NCBI RefSeq assembly: GCF_013394795.1
Contig: NZ_JABXYU010000001.1
Coordinates: forward strand, 124,001 to 188,000
DNA: 64,000 nt
From: Leptotrichia sp. oral taxon 223
Lineage (GTDB): Bacteria > Fusobacteriota > Fusobacteriia > Fusobacteriales > Leptotrichiaceae
Reading direction: 5' to 3'
Shown here piece after piece: positions 29,373-38,866 of this stretch. Every line of letters begins with the position of its first letter. Positions within the stretch are counted from its first letter, which is position 1. The notes beneath the pieces are model-generated. The model ran no database searches. It saw only the letters and a list, made by a program, of their open reading frames with translations, and was not told the origin of the DNA. Made by a program: the position numbers and the translations under genes.

Positions 29373-29508
29373 ACTTCCAAAAAATAATTACAAACTATTA
29401 TACTAAACTTATTTATAAAAGTCAATGAATTTGTTTAGCGTATTTTTTACATTTTTGTATAGGCGTATAGATGCCAATATTTGCTAATAAATTCATTATC
29501 ACACAGCA

Positions 29509-30279
29509 TTATTTATTTTGTTTTTTTCTATAAATATTAAATCCAGTCGCCTGATTTGTCGCCATTATTGTAATATCCGAAATTTGTACGTGTTTTGGCT
29601 GGTTTGCAATATAAACTATTGTATTTGCAATATCTTCCGGCTTTAATGCCTCAATTCCTTCGTAAACTTTTTTAGCCTGCTCCATATTCCCATGAAATCT
29701 TACGTTGCTAAAATTTGTTTCTACAATTCCAGGCTGAACAGTGGTTACTTTAATATTTTTATCAATTGTATCAATTCTGATTCCATCACTCAAAACCTTT
29801 ACAGCCGATTTAGTCGCACAGTACACGGCAGCCCCTGCATAAGCATAAATTCCAGCAGTTGAGCCAATATTTATAATGTGCCCCTCATCATTTGCAACCA
29901 TGCTTGGCAAAATCTGTCTTGTAACATACAAAAGCCCCTTTATATTAGTGTCTATCATTCGTTCAATATCCATAATATCATAATCCTGAAATTTATCCAA
30001 CCCCAAGGCAAGCCCTGCATTATTTACAAGAATATCCACCTTTTTCACATCATCCAGTATTTTCTTGCTAAATTTCACAACATCATTATACTTTGTAACA
30101 TCAAGCACAAAAATATACGCATTAGTCCCATATTTTCTATCAATATCCGCTTTTATCTCCTTCAATTTATCCGCATTTCTAGCACACAAAATCACATTAT
30201 CCCCATTTTTCGCAAAAGCATAAGCTGTTTCCTTCCCAATTCCACTTGTAGCTCCAGTAATAAAAATATTTCTATTCAT
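29509..30279 (-). CDS. Short-chain dehydrogenase/reductase (SDR) oxidoreductase
   Basis: A 256-residue classical SDR. The NAD(P)-binding 'TGATSGIGKETA' is at residues 8-19, 'NNAGLALG' near 86, the catalytic serine in 'NIGSTAGIYAYAG' and the YxxxK motif in 'YCATKSAVK' near 152. The pattern, including 'VTTVQPGIVETNF', is like YdfG-type 3-hydroxy acid or serine dehydrogenases, but the substrate cannot be assigned. It is monocistronic. Confidence 0.88.
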   Translation of the reverse strand: MNRNIFITGATSGIGKETAYAFAKNGDNVILCARNADKLKEIKADIDRKYGTNAYIFVLDVTKYNDVVKFSKKILDDVKKVDILVNNAGLALGLDKFQDYDIMDIERMIDTNIKGLLYVTRQILPSMVANDEGHIINIGSTAGIYAYAGAAVYCATKSAVKVLSDGIRIDTIDKNIKVTTVQPGIVETNFSNVRFHGNMEQAKKVYEGIEALKPEDIANTIVYIANQPKHVQISDITIMATNQATGFNIYRKKQNK

Positions 30280-30315
30280 AAAAATTCACTCCCTAATATT
30301 TGAATTTATCATTAT

Positions 30316-30615
30316 TTATTTTAAAAATGATTTTTTTAATTTATTTAAAATCAAATATACTTTACTTCTATGCTCTATTTCAACAGCTAAAACTATTAAT
30401 TTATCATCTTGTATTTCAACTATTATCCTGTAATTTTTTAATGGTTTATACTTCCAATATCCTTTTAAATTATGGCTCAAAGCCTCCCCTTTGATTCTTG
30501 GATTTTCAGAATTATTTATTTTTTTCAAAAAATCATAAATTTTTCTACTTGTATTTTTATCCATCTTTTGTAATTTTTTTGCTGCATATTTGGATAACAA
30601 TACTTTATATTTCAC
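30316..30615 (-). CDS. RelE/ParE-superfamily toxin
   Basis: A 99-residue basic protein of the type II toxin fold: 'YKVLLSKYAAKKLQKMDKNT' at the start (an RNA-binding helix in RelE proteins), 'KGYWKYKPLKNYRIIVEIQDD' in the core (given in part) and 'IVLAVEIEHRSKVY' at the end. Most likely a ribosome-dependent mRNA interferase of the RelE/StbE group. It starts with GTG immediately after the antitoxin stop codon, so translation is coupled. Confidence 0.85.
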   Translation of the reverse strand: MKYKVLLSKYAAKKLQKMDKNTSRKIYDFLKKINNSENPRIKGEALSHNLKGYWKYKPLKNYRIIVEIQDDKLIVLAVEIEHRSKVYLILNKLKKSFLK

Positions 30616-30843
30616 TTAAAATCCCATCTCTTTTCCAAAATCTTCAAGAGACGTCATCGGGAATTTTTTTGCCTTTTCTGATAATTTCAGTATTCTTTTT
30701 ACTTCTGATTTGGAAATTTGTTCATTTTCTTCCATTTTATCTAATTCTTTTGATATTAAGTCATTGATAAAGTTGTTATCGTATTCTAAAACTTCCTTTA
30801 ACTGTTTTTGTTTTCTTTCATTTAATTCAACATCTATAATCAT
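30616..30843 (-). CDS. Antitoxin of the RelE-type pair
   Basis: A 75-residue acidic protein directly upstream of and abutting the toxin gene. It has an N-terminal beta-helix segment 'MIIDVELNERKQKQLKEVL' and a C-terminal toxin-neutralising tail rich in charged residues and ending 'SLEDFGKEMGF'. The small size, charge and coupling support an antitoxin that also represses the operon. Confidence 0.8.
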   Translation of the reverse strand: MIIDVELNERKQKQLKEVLEYDNNFINDLISKELDKMEENEQISKSEVKRILKLSEKAKKFPMTSLEDFGKEMGF

Positions 30844-30931
30844 CGTACTTTCCTCCTAAAATAGATTTTGTAATTTTTTTAGAATTCAAATTCAAATAAT
30901 TTTTAAGTTTATTTAAAATATCCACATTTTT

Positions 30932-30940
30932 ATTATACCA
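30932..30940 (-). promoter_or_regulatory. Extended -10 promoter of the toxin-antitoxin operon
   Basis: TGGTATAAT on the minus strand, about 90 bases before the antitoxin start, is an extended -10 element. No clear -35 hexamer was found. Confidence 0.45.
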
Positions 30941-30959
30941 CAAAATTTTAATTTAAGTG

Positions 30960-31424
30960 TTATTTTATGTCCAATTTATTTTTCTGATGAAATTTTTGTC
31001 TCAACTTCAGTTTAAAAATCCCTATCCCTTTCTCAATGCTCATTTCCTGCGAAAAATTATACACAAACATATTTGTAAATTTCAAATCCATTTTTTTATT
31101 TGAACCCAAATCAACAAACATTTCCAAATTTCTGTAATCACTTTTTTCGAGATAGGATTCAGCCCATTCCACTAAATCTATTATATTCTTTTTATTTTTT
31201 TCATACAAATCATCATTTATGCTCTCATTTTCCAAATTATTTCCTGTATTTTCCAAGTTTGAAATAATTTTTCCGATTATTTCCATTTCCACTGTGCTTC
31301 TGCTATTTGCCAAATTTGTATCTTCTGCAAGCCCAATTTTATATTTCACTTCCATAATCTCGTCTTCACTTACATTTATTTCCTTTTTATTTTCCTCATC
31401 TGTAATTTTCAATCTATATTTCAT
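30960..31424 (-). CDS. Unknown protein, possible Hcp/tube-like component of a contractile-injection locus
   Basis: A 154-residue soluble protein. The first 60 residues and the last 45 look beta-rich, with a helical acidic centre. The end 'KFTNMFVYNFSQEMSIEKGIGIFKLKLRQK' (in part) has the alternating pattern of Hcp or tube proteins that wrap as a beta barrel. In Clostridia and Fusobacteria similar genes are found beside VgrG-like spike genes. The resemblance is by eye and not proven. It is third in a three-gene minus-strand unit, with AAGGGGTG as ribosome binding site. Confidence 0.5.
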   Translation of the reverse strand: MKYRLKITDEENKKEINVSEDEIMEVKYKIGLAEDTNLANSRSTVEMEIIGKIISNLENTGNNLENESINDDLYEKNKKNIIDLVEWAESYLEKSDYRNLEMFVDLGSNKKMDLKFTNMFVYNFSQEMSIEKGIGIFKLKLRQKFHQKNKLDIK

Positions 31425-31446
31425 TTATTTCACCCCTTCATTTTTT

Positions 31447-32277
31447 CTAAAAAACTGCTATTTCATCGATTTTTACTGTTTCACCAACATTTACAACTCC
31501 AAAATGATTTTCCCAAAATACCTTTAATTTCATTTCAAACTCTAAAAATAGTAATTCCAAAGTCTTTATTTTTGCAACATTTACTTTATTTTTTGATTTA
31601 TTTATATAAACTATTATTTTATTTTTTTCTGATTTTTGTCTATAAATAAGTGAATCAATAAAAAAATACTTTATTCCCAATTTAAAATTTTTCATGCAAT
31701 TTACATTATTTATTTTTTCATTATAAATTAAAAGCGCTACATATTCCTGCTCTTCCCTGCTCAAAAATAAAAAATACTTTTTTAAATCTATTCCTAAAAC
31801 TCCATTTTTTATATCCTCCGAAATTTTTTCACAAATAACGTCAATCACTGTCGTCCCACTCACAAAATCAAGTTCCCGTAAATAATTTATCACATTATTT
31901 TCAATATTTTTCTTAAAATTTCTTAAAATAGATATATTTCCCTTTTCTTCTTTAACTATGTTGTTCCTACGTCTAAAACCATTTATTTTAGACTCTTTTT
32001 TAGGTACATTCTCCATTGTCAGATTTTTAATTTTACTATCTTTCTCCAGTTTATTTTCAAACTCGAAAAAACTATCATAATAATTTACAAAACTGGTAAA
32101 AATTTTATTAAATCTCACATACGGATTTACTTTTATAGCCTTCTTTTTCACAATTTCATTATTCAAAAAATCTGCATTTACCTCAATATATGCTGAAACA
32201 CTATTTTCCAGTTCAAATTGCATATTCAGAGGAACTGCCCATATATATTTGTAGCCTTTTTTATTTTTATTCGCCAT
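31447..32277 (-). CDS. Unknown protein of the putative contractile-injection locus
   Basis: Not recognised. A 276-residue Lys/Asn/Ile-rich protein with an N-terminal beta part ('YKYIWAVPLNMQFELENSVS') and a helical C-terminal half. It ends in 'HFGVVNVGETVKIDEIAVF', a motif-like tail that suggests a conserved interaction site. The start ATG at 32277 overlaps the stop of the preceding gene by 11 bases (GGGGGT is upstream), so the two are translationally coupled. Membership in a machine is inferred from the locus only. Confidence 0.6.
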   Translation of the reverse strand: MANKNKKGYKYIWAVPLNMQFELENSVSAYIEVNADFLNNEIVKKKAIKVNPYVRFNKIFTSFVNYYDSFFEFENKLEKDSKIKNLTMENVPKKESKINGFRRRNNIVKEEKGNISILRNFKKNIENNVINYLRELDFVSGTTVIDVICEKISEDIKNGVLGIDLKKYFLFLSREEQEYVALLIYNEKINNVNCMKNFKLGIKYFFIDSLIYRQKSEKNKIIVYINKSKNKVNVAKIKTLELLFLEFEMKLKVFWENHFGVVNVGETVKIDEIAVF

Positions 32278-33544
32278 ACAGGTACCCCCTGCATTCAAAT
32301 TCGTTATAATCATTCTGAATTTCTGAAATTAAAAAACTTACTTTATCTTCCGAATAATCATCAAAATCCTTTATTTCCAGAAGAAAATTCAGTTTTGGCT
32401 TTTTATTAGAATATCCCTTTTGAAATTCATTTTTCAAGCTTTCGTTGCAGTCATAAGTATCCAGATTTTTTTCAATATTTTCTTTAAAATTAATATCTTT
32501 TAACAAAATTTTATCTTTTGTAAATTCATATTCCAAAAAATATTTTTCTAAAAATGCACGGCTTCTAGTATTTTTATTTTTCTTTCGAATTTTATCAATA
32601 AAGCTATTATTTCTAAAATTTGTAAAATGAAAATAATTTTCTTGATTTTCACCATTTTTCTCATAAATTTCAAGCATTTTTCTACATTTTTCGATTGATT
32701 TTATTGAAAATACATCCCAAACATCGCCTGTATTTTTCTTTGAAACAATGTGTAATTTATTTTTCCCGCTGTAATAGCAGCATAAAATATCCTCATTCTT
32801 ATGATTTGATACCAAAACCTGCTCATTGTCTTCAAAATTTATTGTATATTCAAAGGATAAGTCAATTTTTGTCGGACGTACAAAGATAGTGCTTATAATC
32901 TTCTTCTTTTCAATATTCCAAAGTAATTTCCTTCCTCTTAGAACTTTATCCTGAATTTCTTCAAAATCATAAGTAAACTCATATTCTCCATTTTGAATTT
33001 TTTCCAAAATATTCTGAGAAATGTCAAAATCATGCTCAGTCAATTTAATTTTGTAACACCTCATAAAATGTGCCATATTAACAGTTTTCCAGCTTTTCCC
33101 GTTAAGCTCAAAAGAACTATGCAGTTTCTTTATTTCATCAAAATACCTCTCATCTTTTACAAGCCTCACCTTGATCTCATAATTATCCCCGTCAACATCA
33201 ATCCATCCCAAAAACTCCCTTTCCAAAACCTCATCAATCTTACGCAAGCTCAAATTCAAATAAACATTTTCCAAATAAATATCCTCATAATTTTCATCAG
33301 GAATATCCCTTCTGTCAATCACAGGAAAAAATGCCCCATCCATTTTAAACACATCTTCTTTTTTCACCAGCACCGTTTCAACAAAAATATCTTCATCTCC
33401 TGAACTTTCATTAATTTTTGCTTCCAGAAACTTATTTTTAATTTCCTGAAACCTCTCCTGCATCTCCGCATTCATCTCAAAAAACATCTCTCTCAGACTT
33501 TTCCCAAGCATTTCCTTCTCAAAAATTTCATTCTCTCTATTCAT
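32267..33544 (-). CDS. Unknown 425-residue protein of the putative contractile-injection locus
   Basis: Not recognised. A long acidic, soluble protein with no signal or membrane helix. The N terminus is helical ('LREMFFEMNAEMQERFQEIK'), the centre is beta-rich ('YEIKVRLVKDERYFDEIKKL', 'IDLSFEYTINFEDNEQVLV'), and the C-terminal part is charged. The layout would fit a baseplate or adaptor protein, for example TssK-like, but I see no diagnostic motif. It is the first gene of a coupled three-gene unit and is divergent from udk. Confidence 0.6.
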   Translation of the reverse strand: MNRENEIFEKEMLGKSLREMFFEMNAEMQERFQEIKNKFLEAKINESSGDEDIFVETVLVKKEDVFKMDGAFFPVIDRRDIPDENYEDIYLENVYLNLSLRKIDEVLEREFLGWIDVDGDNYEIKVRLVKDERYFDEIKKLHSSFELNGKSWKTVNMAHFMRCYKIKLTEHDFDISQNILEKIQNGEYEFTYDFEEIQDKVLRGRKLLWNIEKKKIISTIFVRPTKIDLSFEYTINFEDNEQVLVSNHKNEDILCCYYSGKNKLHIVSKKNTGDVWDVFSIKSIEKCRKMLEIYEKNGENQENYFHFTNFRNNSFIDKIRKKNKNTRSRAFLEKYFLEYEFTKDKILLKDINFKENIEKNLDTYDCNESLKNEFQKGYSNKKPKLNFLLEIKDFDDYSEDKVSFLISEIQNDYNEFECRGYLYGE

Positions 33545-33766
33545 AACCCCTCCAATATTTAACTATATTTTAATTTTACCATATAATTAAAATTTTTTCA
33601 AATATTTTTATTGAATTTTTAATTTTTTGAAAATATATAATTTTAAACTTTTACATTGTTGTAAAACTGTAAAAAAAATGCTAAAATTATTTAAAAAATA
33701 TAACAAGATACAATTCTTCTAAAAAATTCAAAAATTACTAAAATCTATTCAGGAGGAAATATTTTT

Positions 33767-34408
33767 ATGAGCTATCAAACTATAATTGTCGGAATTGCTG
33801 GAGGGACTGGTTCTGGTAAAACTAGCGTAACTCAGGCTATAATCAAAAATTTGGAAAGAACAGGGATTCATGCAATTTTACTGGAGCAGGATTCTTATTA
33901 CAAAAGGAATGATCACTTGACTTATGAGGAACGTACTGCCTTAAATTATGATCATCCAGATTCGATTGACTTCGATTTGCTGGAAAAGCATATATTGGCA
34001 TTGAAGGACGGAAGATCTATCGAAAAACCTATTTATGATTTTCAGGTTCATAACAGGGTTAACGAAACTCAGCATATTGAGCCTGCAAATATAATTATTG
34101 TCGAAGGAATTTTAGTGCTTGCAATAGCAAAAATTAGAAGTCTTTTTGATACAAAAATTTTTGTTGACACTGACGATGATGAAAGGCTGCTTAGAAGAAT
34201 TGAGCGAGATCTGAACGAGCGGGCAAGAAGTTTTGAAAGTATAAAAAATCAGTATATAAATACCGTAAAGCCGATGCACTTGGAGTTTGTTGAACCTTCC
34301 AAAAGATACGCCGATGTTATAATTCCACGTGGAAAAGATAACAAAGTAGGTATAAATATGGTAGCAAGCAGACTTAGATATCTATTTAACAAAATGAATC
34401 AAAAATAA
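33767..34408 (+). CDS. udk: Uridine/cytidine kinase
   Basis: Phosphorylates uridine and cytidine in pyrimidine salvage. The 213-residue length is standard. P-loop 'GIAGGTGSGKTS' at residues 9-20, 'EQDSYYK' and 'NYDHPDSIDFDL' are family signatures. 'NQYINTVKPMHLEFVEPSK' (in part) near residue 165 completes the match. The strong ribosome binding site AGGAGGAAA precedes the ATG. Confidence 0.97.
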   Translation: MSYQTIIVGIAGGTGSGKTSVTQAIIKNLERTGIHAILLEQDSYYKRNDHLTYEERTALNYDHPDSIDFDLLEKHILALKDGRSIEKPIYDFQVHNRVNETQHIEPANIIIVEGILVLAIAKIRSLFDTKIFVDTDDDERLLRRIERDLNERARSFESIKNQYINTVKPMHLEFVEPSKRYADVIIPRGKDNKVGINMVASRLRYLFNKMNQK

Positions 34409-34463
34409 GAATAAAAAAATGAAAGGAGTGTATGATTTTATAAATTATCATACAAAAAATATT

Positions 34464-35801
34464 ATGAAAATAGTTGTAATTGGAGGCGGAGCAGCTGGAA
34501 TGATGTTTTCGACTCAATATAAAAAAGCAAATCCCGAAGATGAAATTATTTTATTTGAAAAATCATCTTATGTAGCTTGGGCAGGATGTCCAACACCTTA
34601 TTTCATTGCTGACGAACTGAAAAAAAGCGATGTTCTGCACGGAACACCTGAAGATTTTATAAAGCGTGGAGTTAACGTAAAAATTCATCACGAAGTTACA
34701 GAAATAAATTTTCAAAATAAAACTGTAACAGTAAAAGGCGACGAAATTAATGGAATAATTTTTTATGATAAACTGGTTATTGCCGTCGGAGCAAAATCAT
34801 TTGTACCAAATATTGCTGGATATTCAAAAGATTTAGAAAATGTGTTCACTTTATCACACGCAGAACACGCCTTTAAAATAAAAGATTTTCTTAATGAAAA
34901 TAAATCAAGATTGAAAAAAGCAGTTGTCGTAGGAGCTGGATTTATTGGACTGGAAATGGCTGAATCATTTAGAAAAAATGGATTAAATGTTACATTGATT
35001 GAAAAAGCTGATCAAATTTTTCCAAATGTGTCTGAAAATTTGAAAAAAAGAATTTATAAGGAAATAGAAAAAAATGATGTTACGTTAAAACTAAATTCAG
35101 GTGTTTCAGAAATAATTTCTGAAAATAATGTTGCAAAATCGGTAAAATTGGATAACGGCGAAACTGTAGATTTTGATATTGCATTATTTAGTATCGGAAT
35201 TACTCCAAACATTGATTTCTTGCCGAAAGAATTAAAAACCGATTCTGGAAAAATTGCTGTAAATGATAAATTTGAAACAAATATTAAAGATGTCTATGCA
35301 ATTGGAGATTGTATTTTTAATAAATATTACAAAACAAACAGAAATTTATACGCTCCATTTGGCGATGTGGCAAACAAGCATGGGATGTTCCTTGCAAAAC
35401 ACCTGTCTGGAAAAAATGTGAGCTGGAAAGGGCTAATCCGTTCTTTTGCAACTTCATTTTATGATGTAAAATTAGCACAAACTGGACTTTCCCTAAAAGA
35501 GGCCCTGCAATTAGGATACAATGCCGATGTAGTTTCAATGAAAGCAATGTACAAAAATTCTGGCTTTGAAGACTCTGTTCCTGCAAGTGCCGAAATTATT
35601 TACGATAAAGATAAAAAAATTGTTCTCGGCGGAGCAATGGTTGGAAAAGAAGCTGTTGCACAATTTGTCGATCAGATGGCAATTGTTATCACTCTTGAAA
35701 CGCCTATTGAAAAATTTATAGAAATTGACTTTGCATATTCCCCAACGAATGCAAGTGTTTGGAATCCATTATTAGTAACATATCGAAAAGTTATTAAATA
35801 A
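34464..35801 (+). CDS. FAD-dependent CoA-disulfide reductase / NADH oxidase family protein
   Basis: A pyridine nucleotide-disulfide oxidoreductase of about 445 residues. FAD-binding 'VVIGGGAAGM' is at the N terminus, a redox-active cysteine lies in 'AWAGCPTPYF', NAD-binding 'VVGAGFIGLEMAE' is near residue 155, and 'VYAIGDCIF' and the C-terminal dimerisation domain follow. Members reduce CoA disulfide or O2. The start is uncertain: a perfect ribosome binding site (AAAGGAG) is at about 34420, followed by a three-codon frame ATG-ATT-TTA-TAA. The ATG matching the family start (34464) has no ribosome binding site of its own. Initiation from 34419 would add 15 residues. Confidence 0.85.
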   Translation: MKIVVIGGGAAGMMFSTQYKKANPEDEIILFEKSSYVAWAGCPTPYFIADELKKSDVLHGTPEDFIKRGVNVKIHHEVTEINFQNKTVTVKGDEINGIIFYDKLVIAVGAKSFVPNIAGYSKDLENVFTLSHAEHAFKIKDFLNENKSRLKKAVVVGAGFIGLEMAESFRKNGLNVTLIEKADQIFPNVSENLKKRIYKEIEKNDVTLKLNSGVSEIISENNVAKSVKLDNGETVDFDIALFSIGITPNIDFLPKELKTDSGKIAVNDKFETNIKDVYAIGDCIFNKYYKTNRNLYAPFGDVANKHGMFLAKHLSGKNVSWKGLIRSFATSFYDVKLAQTGLSLKEALQLGYNADVVSMKAMYKNSGFEDSVPASAEIIYDKDKKIVLGGAMVGKEAVAQFVDQMAIVITLETPIEKFIEIDFAYSPTNASVWNPLLVTYRKVIK

Positions 35802-35812
35802 CGGGAGTTTTT

Positions 35813-36595
35813 ATGAAAAATAAAATTGAAAATTTGCATAAAAATAAAAAATTCAGGATAAGTTATCAAATCATTTTTATTTTTTTGGCAGTTTATAGTT
35901 TTACTACGACAATTTTAGATTTACATGGCGATATCCATATTTTTGGAAATCGATTTCTTGAATTTATTGACATGTCAATTTATCTAATTTTTGCAATTGA
36001 CTATTTTGTTCGGTTTACACTTTCAAAAGATAAATTGGATTTTATTGAAAATAATATTCCTGATTTGATTTCGATTATTCCATATTATTCCATCTTCAGA
36101 TTATTCAGAATTTTTAAAATAAGGCATTTTGCCAAAGTTTTTAAACATTTAAAATTAACCAAGACTTATTTGGTTATCAAAAGATTTCGTAAAAAAATAA
36201 AAGATTTTTTAAAATTAAATGGATTAATTTATTTACTAATTTTCGCAGCGCTAGGAATAGTTGTATCAGCAATAATTGTTTCCTATGTCGAAAAACTGTC
36301 TTATTTTAATGGCTTATGGTGGGCATTTGTAACCGCAACTACCGTTGGCTATGGAGATGTCTACCCACACACATTTATCGGAAGAATAATCGCTATTTTT
36401 CTGATACTCATTGGAATGGGGACTTTTGGAATGATCACAGGAGCAATCACAAGTTATTTCTTAAATCGGCAAACTGATTTAATTCCAGATGATGATTTAG
36501 ACGAATATGTTTTAAATTCCCAAAACTACACAGATACAGAAAAACAGGAAATTATAACTTTTATACAATTTATAAGAAACAAAAGAAAAAAATAA
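35813..36595 (+). CDS. Voltage-gated-type potassium channel
   Basis: A 260-residue six-helix channel. S1 to S4 lie in residues about 15-125, with a short Arg/Lys-rich S4 ('IFRLFRIFKIRHFAKVF'). The pore loop has the potassium selectivity filter 'TTVGYGD' near residue 180, followed by S6 and a short cytoplasmic tail. The start follows the oxidoreductase gene by 11 bases, so it is co-transcribed with udk and that enzyme. The S4 contains basic residues but not the full repeated pattern, so voltage sensing is uncertain. Confidence 0.9.
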   Translation: MKNKIENLHKNKKFRISYQIIFIFLAVYSFTTTILDLHGDIHIFGNRFLEFIDMSIYLIFAIDYFVRFTLSKDKLDFIENNIPDLISIIPYYSIFRLFRIFKIRHFAKVFKHLKLTKTYLVIKRFRKKIKDFLKLNGLIYLLIFAALGIVVSAIIVSYVEKLSYFNGLWWAFVTATTVGYGDVYPHTFIGRIIAIFLILIGMGTFGMITGAITSYFLNRQTDLIPDDDLDEYVLNSQNYTDTEKQEIITFIQFIRNKRKK

Positions 36596-36617
36596 ATTAT
36601 ACTAAAATCTTTTCAAT

Positions 36618-36661
36618 ACAGGAAGAATAGTAAGTTTTAACTAACCTTATTATTCTCCTGT
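36618..36661. terminator. Bidirectional terminator between the potassium channel and vgrG-like genes
   Basis: ACAGGA-GAATA-TAAG and CTTATTATTC-CCTGT arms form a long, nearly perfect stem with an 11-base loop. T runs follow on the plus strand, and the convergent gene arrangement fits. Confidence 0.75.
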
Positions 36662-36682
36662 ATTTTTTATTATTAACTACTA

Positions 36683-38218
36683 TTAATTACTGTGAACTTT
36701 TTTCCCTTTAATTCTCACATCTGAACTCAGCGATTCCATTGTTATTTCCTTCTCTTTCCCAATAATATTTATCTTAGAGCCATAAAAATCCACATCTCCA
36801 ATCGACTCTATCCCCAAATAATTATTCGAAGCCACTATCATATTCTGATCAGCCTTATTTACAAAATTATCTGCATTTTCAACTATATTTGGCGATTCCA
36901 CACTATATTTTTCAGCCGTTTTCACTTCAAAAGTGTTCAAATTCAAGCTAAAATTAAAATCGCTCTGATTAACCTGAAAATTCCTTTTTGTATAATCGCT
37001 AAATCTTCCATTTCCTCTATTGTTTATTGCCCACGACACTTTTGCAAACCGCTCGTCTTCATTTGGAAAATATACTTCCACAGTATCATTTACTTCGGGA
37101 GTGCAGAAAAATCCAGTATTTGTCTGCGAATAAAAAGTCTGATAACTAAGCGGAAATCTTTTTATCCCATAATCATCATAAGCTTTATCGTTACTTTCAT
37201 CATTGCTTCTTTCCTGAACAATTTTTTTCAGCCCCTCTCCAAATTTGACTTCCATTTTCGCAATTCCACCATCTTCAAACACCCGCTCAACATCAGCTTC
37301 AATCCTACACCCTTTAATTTTTTCATTATACTTCTTAAATATATGATAATTGCTCATATCCGTTGCCAAAAATTCACTTTTCAAAATAAAATCCTTCAAA
37401 AATATCCTAGTTTTTAATACAGAAAAATTGCCTTTATTCACACTAGAATCTTCATTATTTCCTTCATTTTCTCCAGCATTTTTAGAAATGGAAACAGTAT
37501 CTCCCAAATTTATTACCTTATTCGACTGCACTTTATAATACAGATTTTTATAATCTCTCACAAGCGAATAATCTGAAAAATATTTATTTTCCTTCTTAAC
37601 TTCCCCCATTTCCACCATTCCAAACAATATTATCCCCTGCTCAACCACAAACATTCCAGTTTTCAGTTGACTTGCAAGCCTCACCAAAAATTCCCAATCC
37701 GTTTCATCGAACTGGACAATAAGAGTACCAATCTGCTTTTTCGCAATATCAGAATACTTTATTTCCAGCTTTTTCTCAGCATAATCCTTATTAATCTCAT
37801 CAATTATATCTGAAAACATTAAATTCCTATCCTGAAAAACCCGATACTTTTTCTCATTTTTCCTGTCAAAAAGCACACTTTTAGAAAACGTCTTCATCAA
37901 AATCCTGCACCCATAACTCCCATAATCCAGTATCTCAAAATAATCAACAATTCCACTAAAAACTTTCCTTTTGACATTCTCGCTTGCCTCTGCAAGTTCA
38001 ATTACAATTTCAACACCTTCCTTTTCAATAGTTCTTTCCAAATTCTTCCTTTGCTCATCATCCATCTCCAGCTGCATTTCCAGTTTCTGATGTTCATTAA
38101 TATTCTCATTCAGCACAAATTCCCGAATCACGAAATTATCCAGATTTTTCTCATCCAATACAATTCCAATATTTTTCCCCTCGTACATATTTTCAGCACT
38201 TACACTTTCACTGCTCAT
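36683..38218 (-). CDS. VgrG/Pvc8-like contractile-injection spike protein
   Basis: A 511-residue protein in the gp27-gp5 layout. A phage late-control-D-like hub domain occupies about residues 1-330 ('VFSGIVDYFEILDYGSYGCRI' and 'IGTLIVQFDETDWEFLVRLAS', in part). An OB-fold follows at about 360-430 ('GFFCTPEVNDTVEVYFPNED'), then a short beta-prism-like end with repeated 'I-G-x-V-D-F-Y-G' type turns. No toxin extension is present. It belongs with type VI secretion or extracellular injection systems. It is separated from three unknown same-strand genes by three opposite-strand housekeeping genes. Confidence 0.8.
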   Translation of the reverse strand: MSSESVSAENMYEGKNIGIVLDEKNLDNFVIREFVLNENINEHQKLEMQLEMDDEQRKNLERTIEKEGVEIVIELAEASENVKRKVFSGIVDYFEILDYGSYGCRILMKTFSKSVLFDRKNEKKYRVFQDRNLMFSDIIDEINKDYAEKKLEIKYSDIAKKQIGTLIVQFDETDWEFLVRLASQLKTGMFVVEQGIILFGMVEMGEVKKENKYFSDYSLVRDYKNLYYKVQSNKVINLGDTVSISKNAGENEGNNEDSSVNKGNFSVLKTRIFLKDFILKSEFLATDMSNYHIFKKYNEKIKGCRIEADVERVFEDGGIAKMEVKFGEGLKKIVQERSNDESNDKAYDDYGIKRFPLSYQTFYSQTNTGFFCTPEVNDTVEVYFPNEDERFAKVSWAINNRGNGRFSDYTKRNFQVNQSDFNFSLNLNTFEVKTAEKYSVESPNIVENADNFVNKADQNMIVASNNYLGIESIGDVDFYGSKINIIGKEKEITMESLSSDVRIKGKKVHSN

Positions 38219-38473
38219 TTTACCACCTCAATTATTCCTTTTAAATTTATTCAATAATCCATTTTGAAAATTTAATCCTCAAACATTATTAACTATCTTA
38301 ATTTATAAAATTTACAAACAATCGTTAATCTAGTTATTTAAGAACATATTTCAAAATAAATTATTAACTAATTATTAATATATATTTTATTATACTATAT
38401 TTTTAATTAAATTTCAATAATTATTTAAAAAATAACTGCTGCCTTTTACAACAACAATTATTTGAAAGTATAA

Positions 38474-38866
38474 TTAAACAATATATTTTTTTTCTTTAGG
38501 AAGCATAAATTCTGAAAAAGTTCCATTTTGAATACTATTTCTCATCTCAATAACTTTATCAGTTATGTCAGTTATATTTACAGTCCAGTCATTTATATAT
38601 TTTTTCACAGTTTCGCCTTTTATACCTAGCTGTATCGCTCTTCTTCCTATTGGATTACCATAAATATCCCTATCTGGATCCCATTGACATCTTACTTCTG
38701 AATTTTCCAATTTTTCTTTCCATTCTTCCTTAGACAAGTCAGAAACTTTCCTAAAAGATGAAAATACAGAATTTCTCACTATTTCATCAAATCCTTCCCT
38801 TTTCAGGTCAATTGCCAGTATTCTTTCCTGCCCTTGCTTAGTAGCCCAGCCACTTCGGTACATCAT
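38474..38866 (-). pseudogene. 5'-truncated DUF4291 gene, probable prophage insertion scar
   Basis: The 130-residue frame reads 'MMYRSGWATKQGQERILAIDL' (in part), which is an internal block of DUF4291 proteins (about 200 residues), and continues to a normal C terminus. The N-terminal third is missing. In the same frame the codon immediately upstream of this block is TAG, and no further homology is visible. The break lies at 38867, just where prophage-type sequence begins, so integration into this gene is likely, with the N-terminal part perhaps at the other prophage end outside the window. Confidence 0.75.

Noticed and set aside
33545-33766. Riboswitch or structured leader before udk
   Set aside because: The region is AT-rich with only weak promoter-like words (TTGTAA..TAAAAT); no conserved riboswitch features are recognisable.
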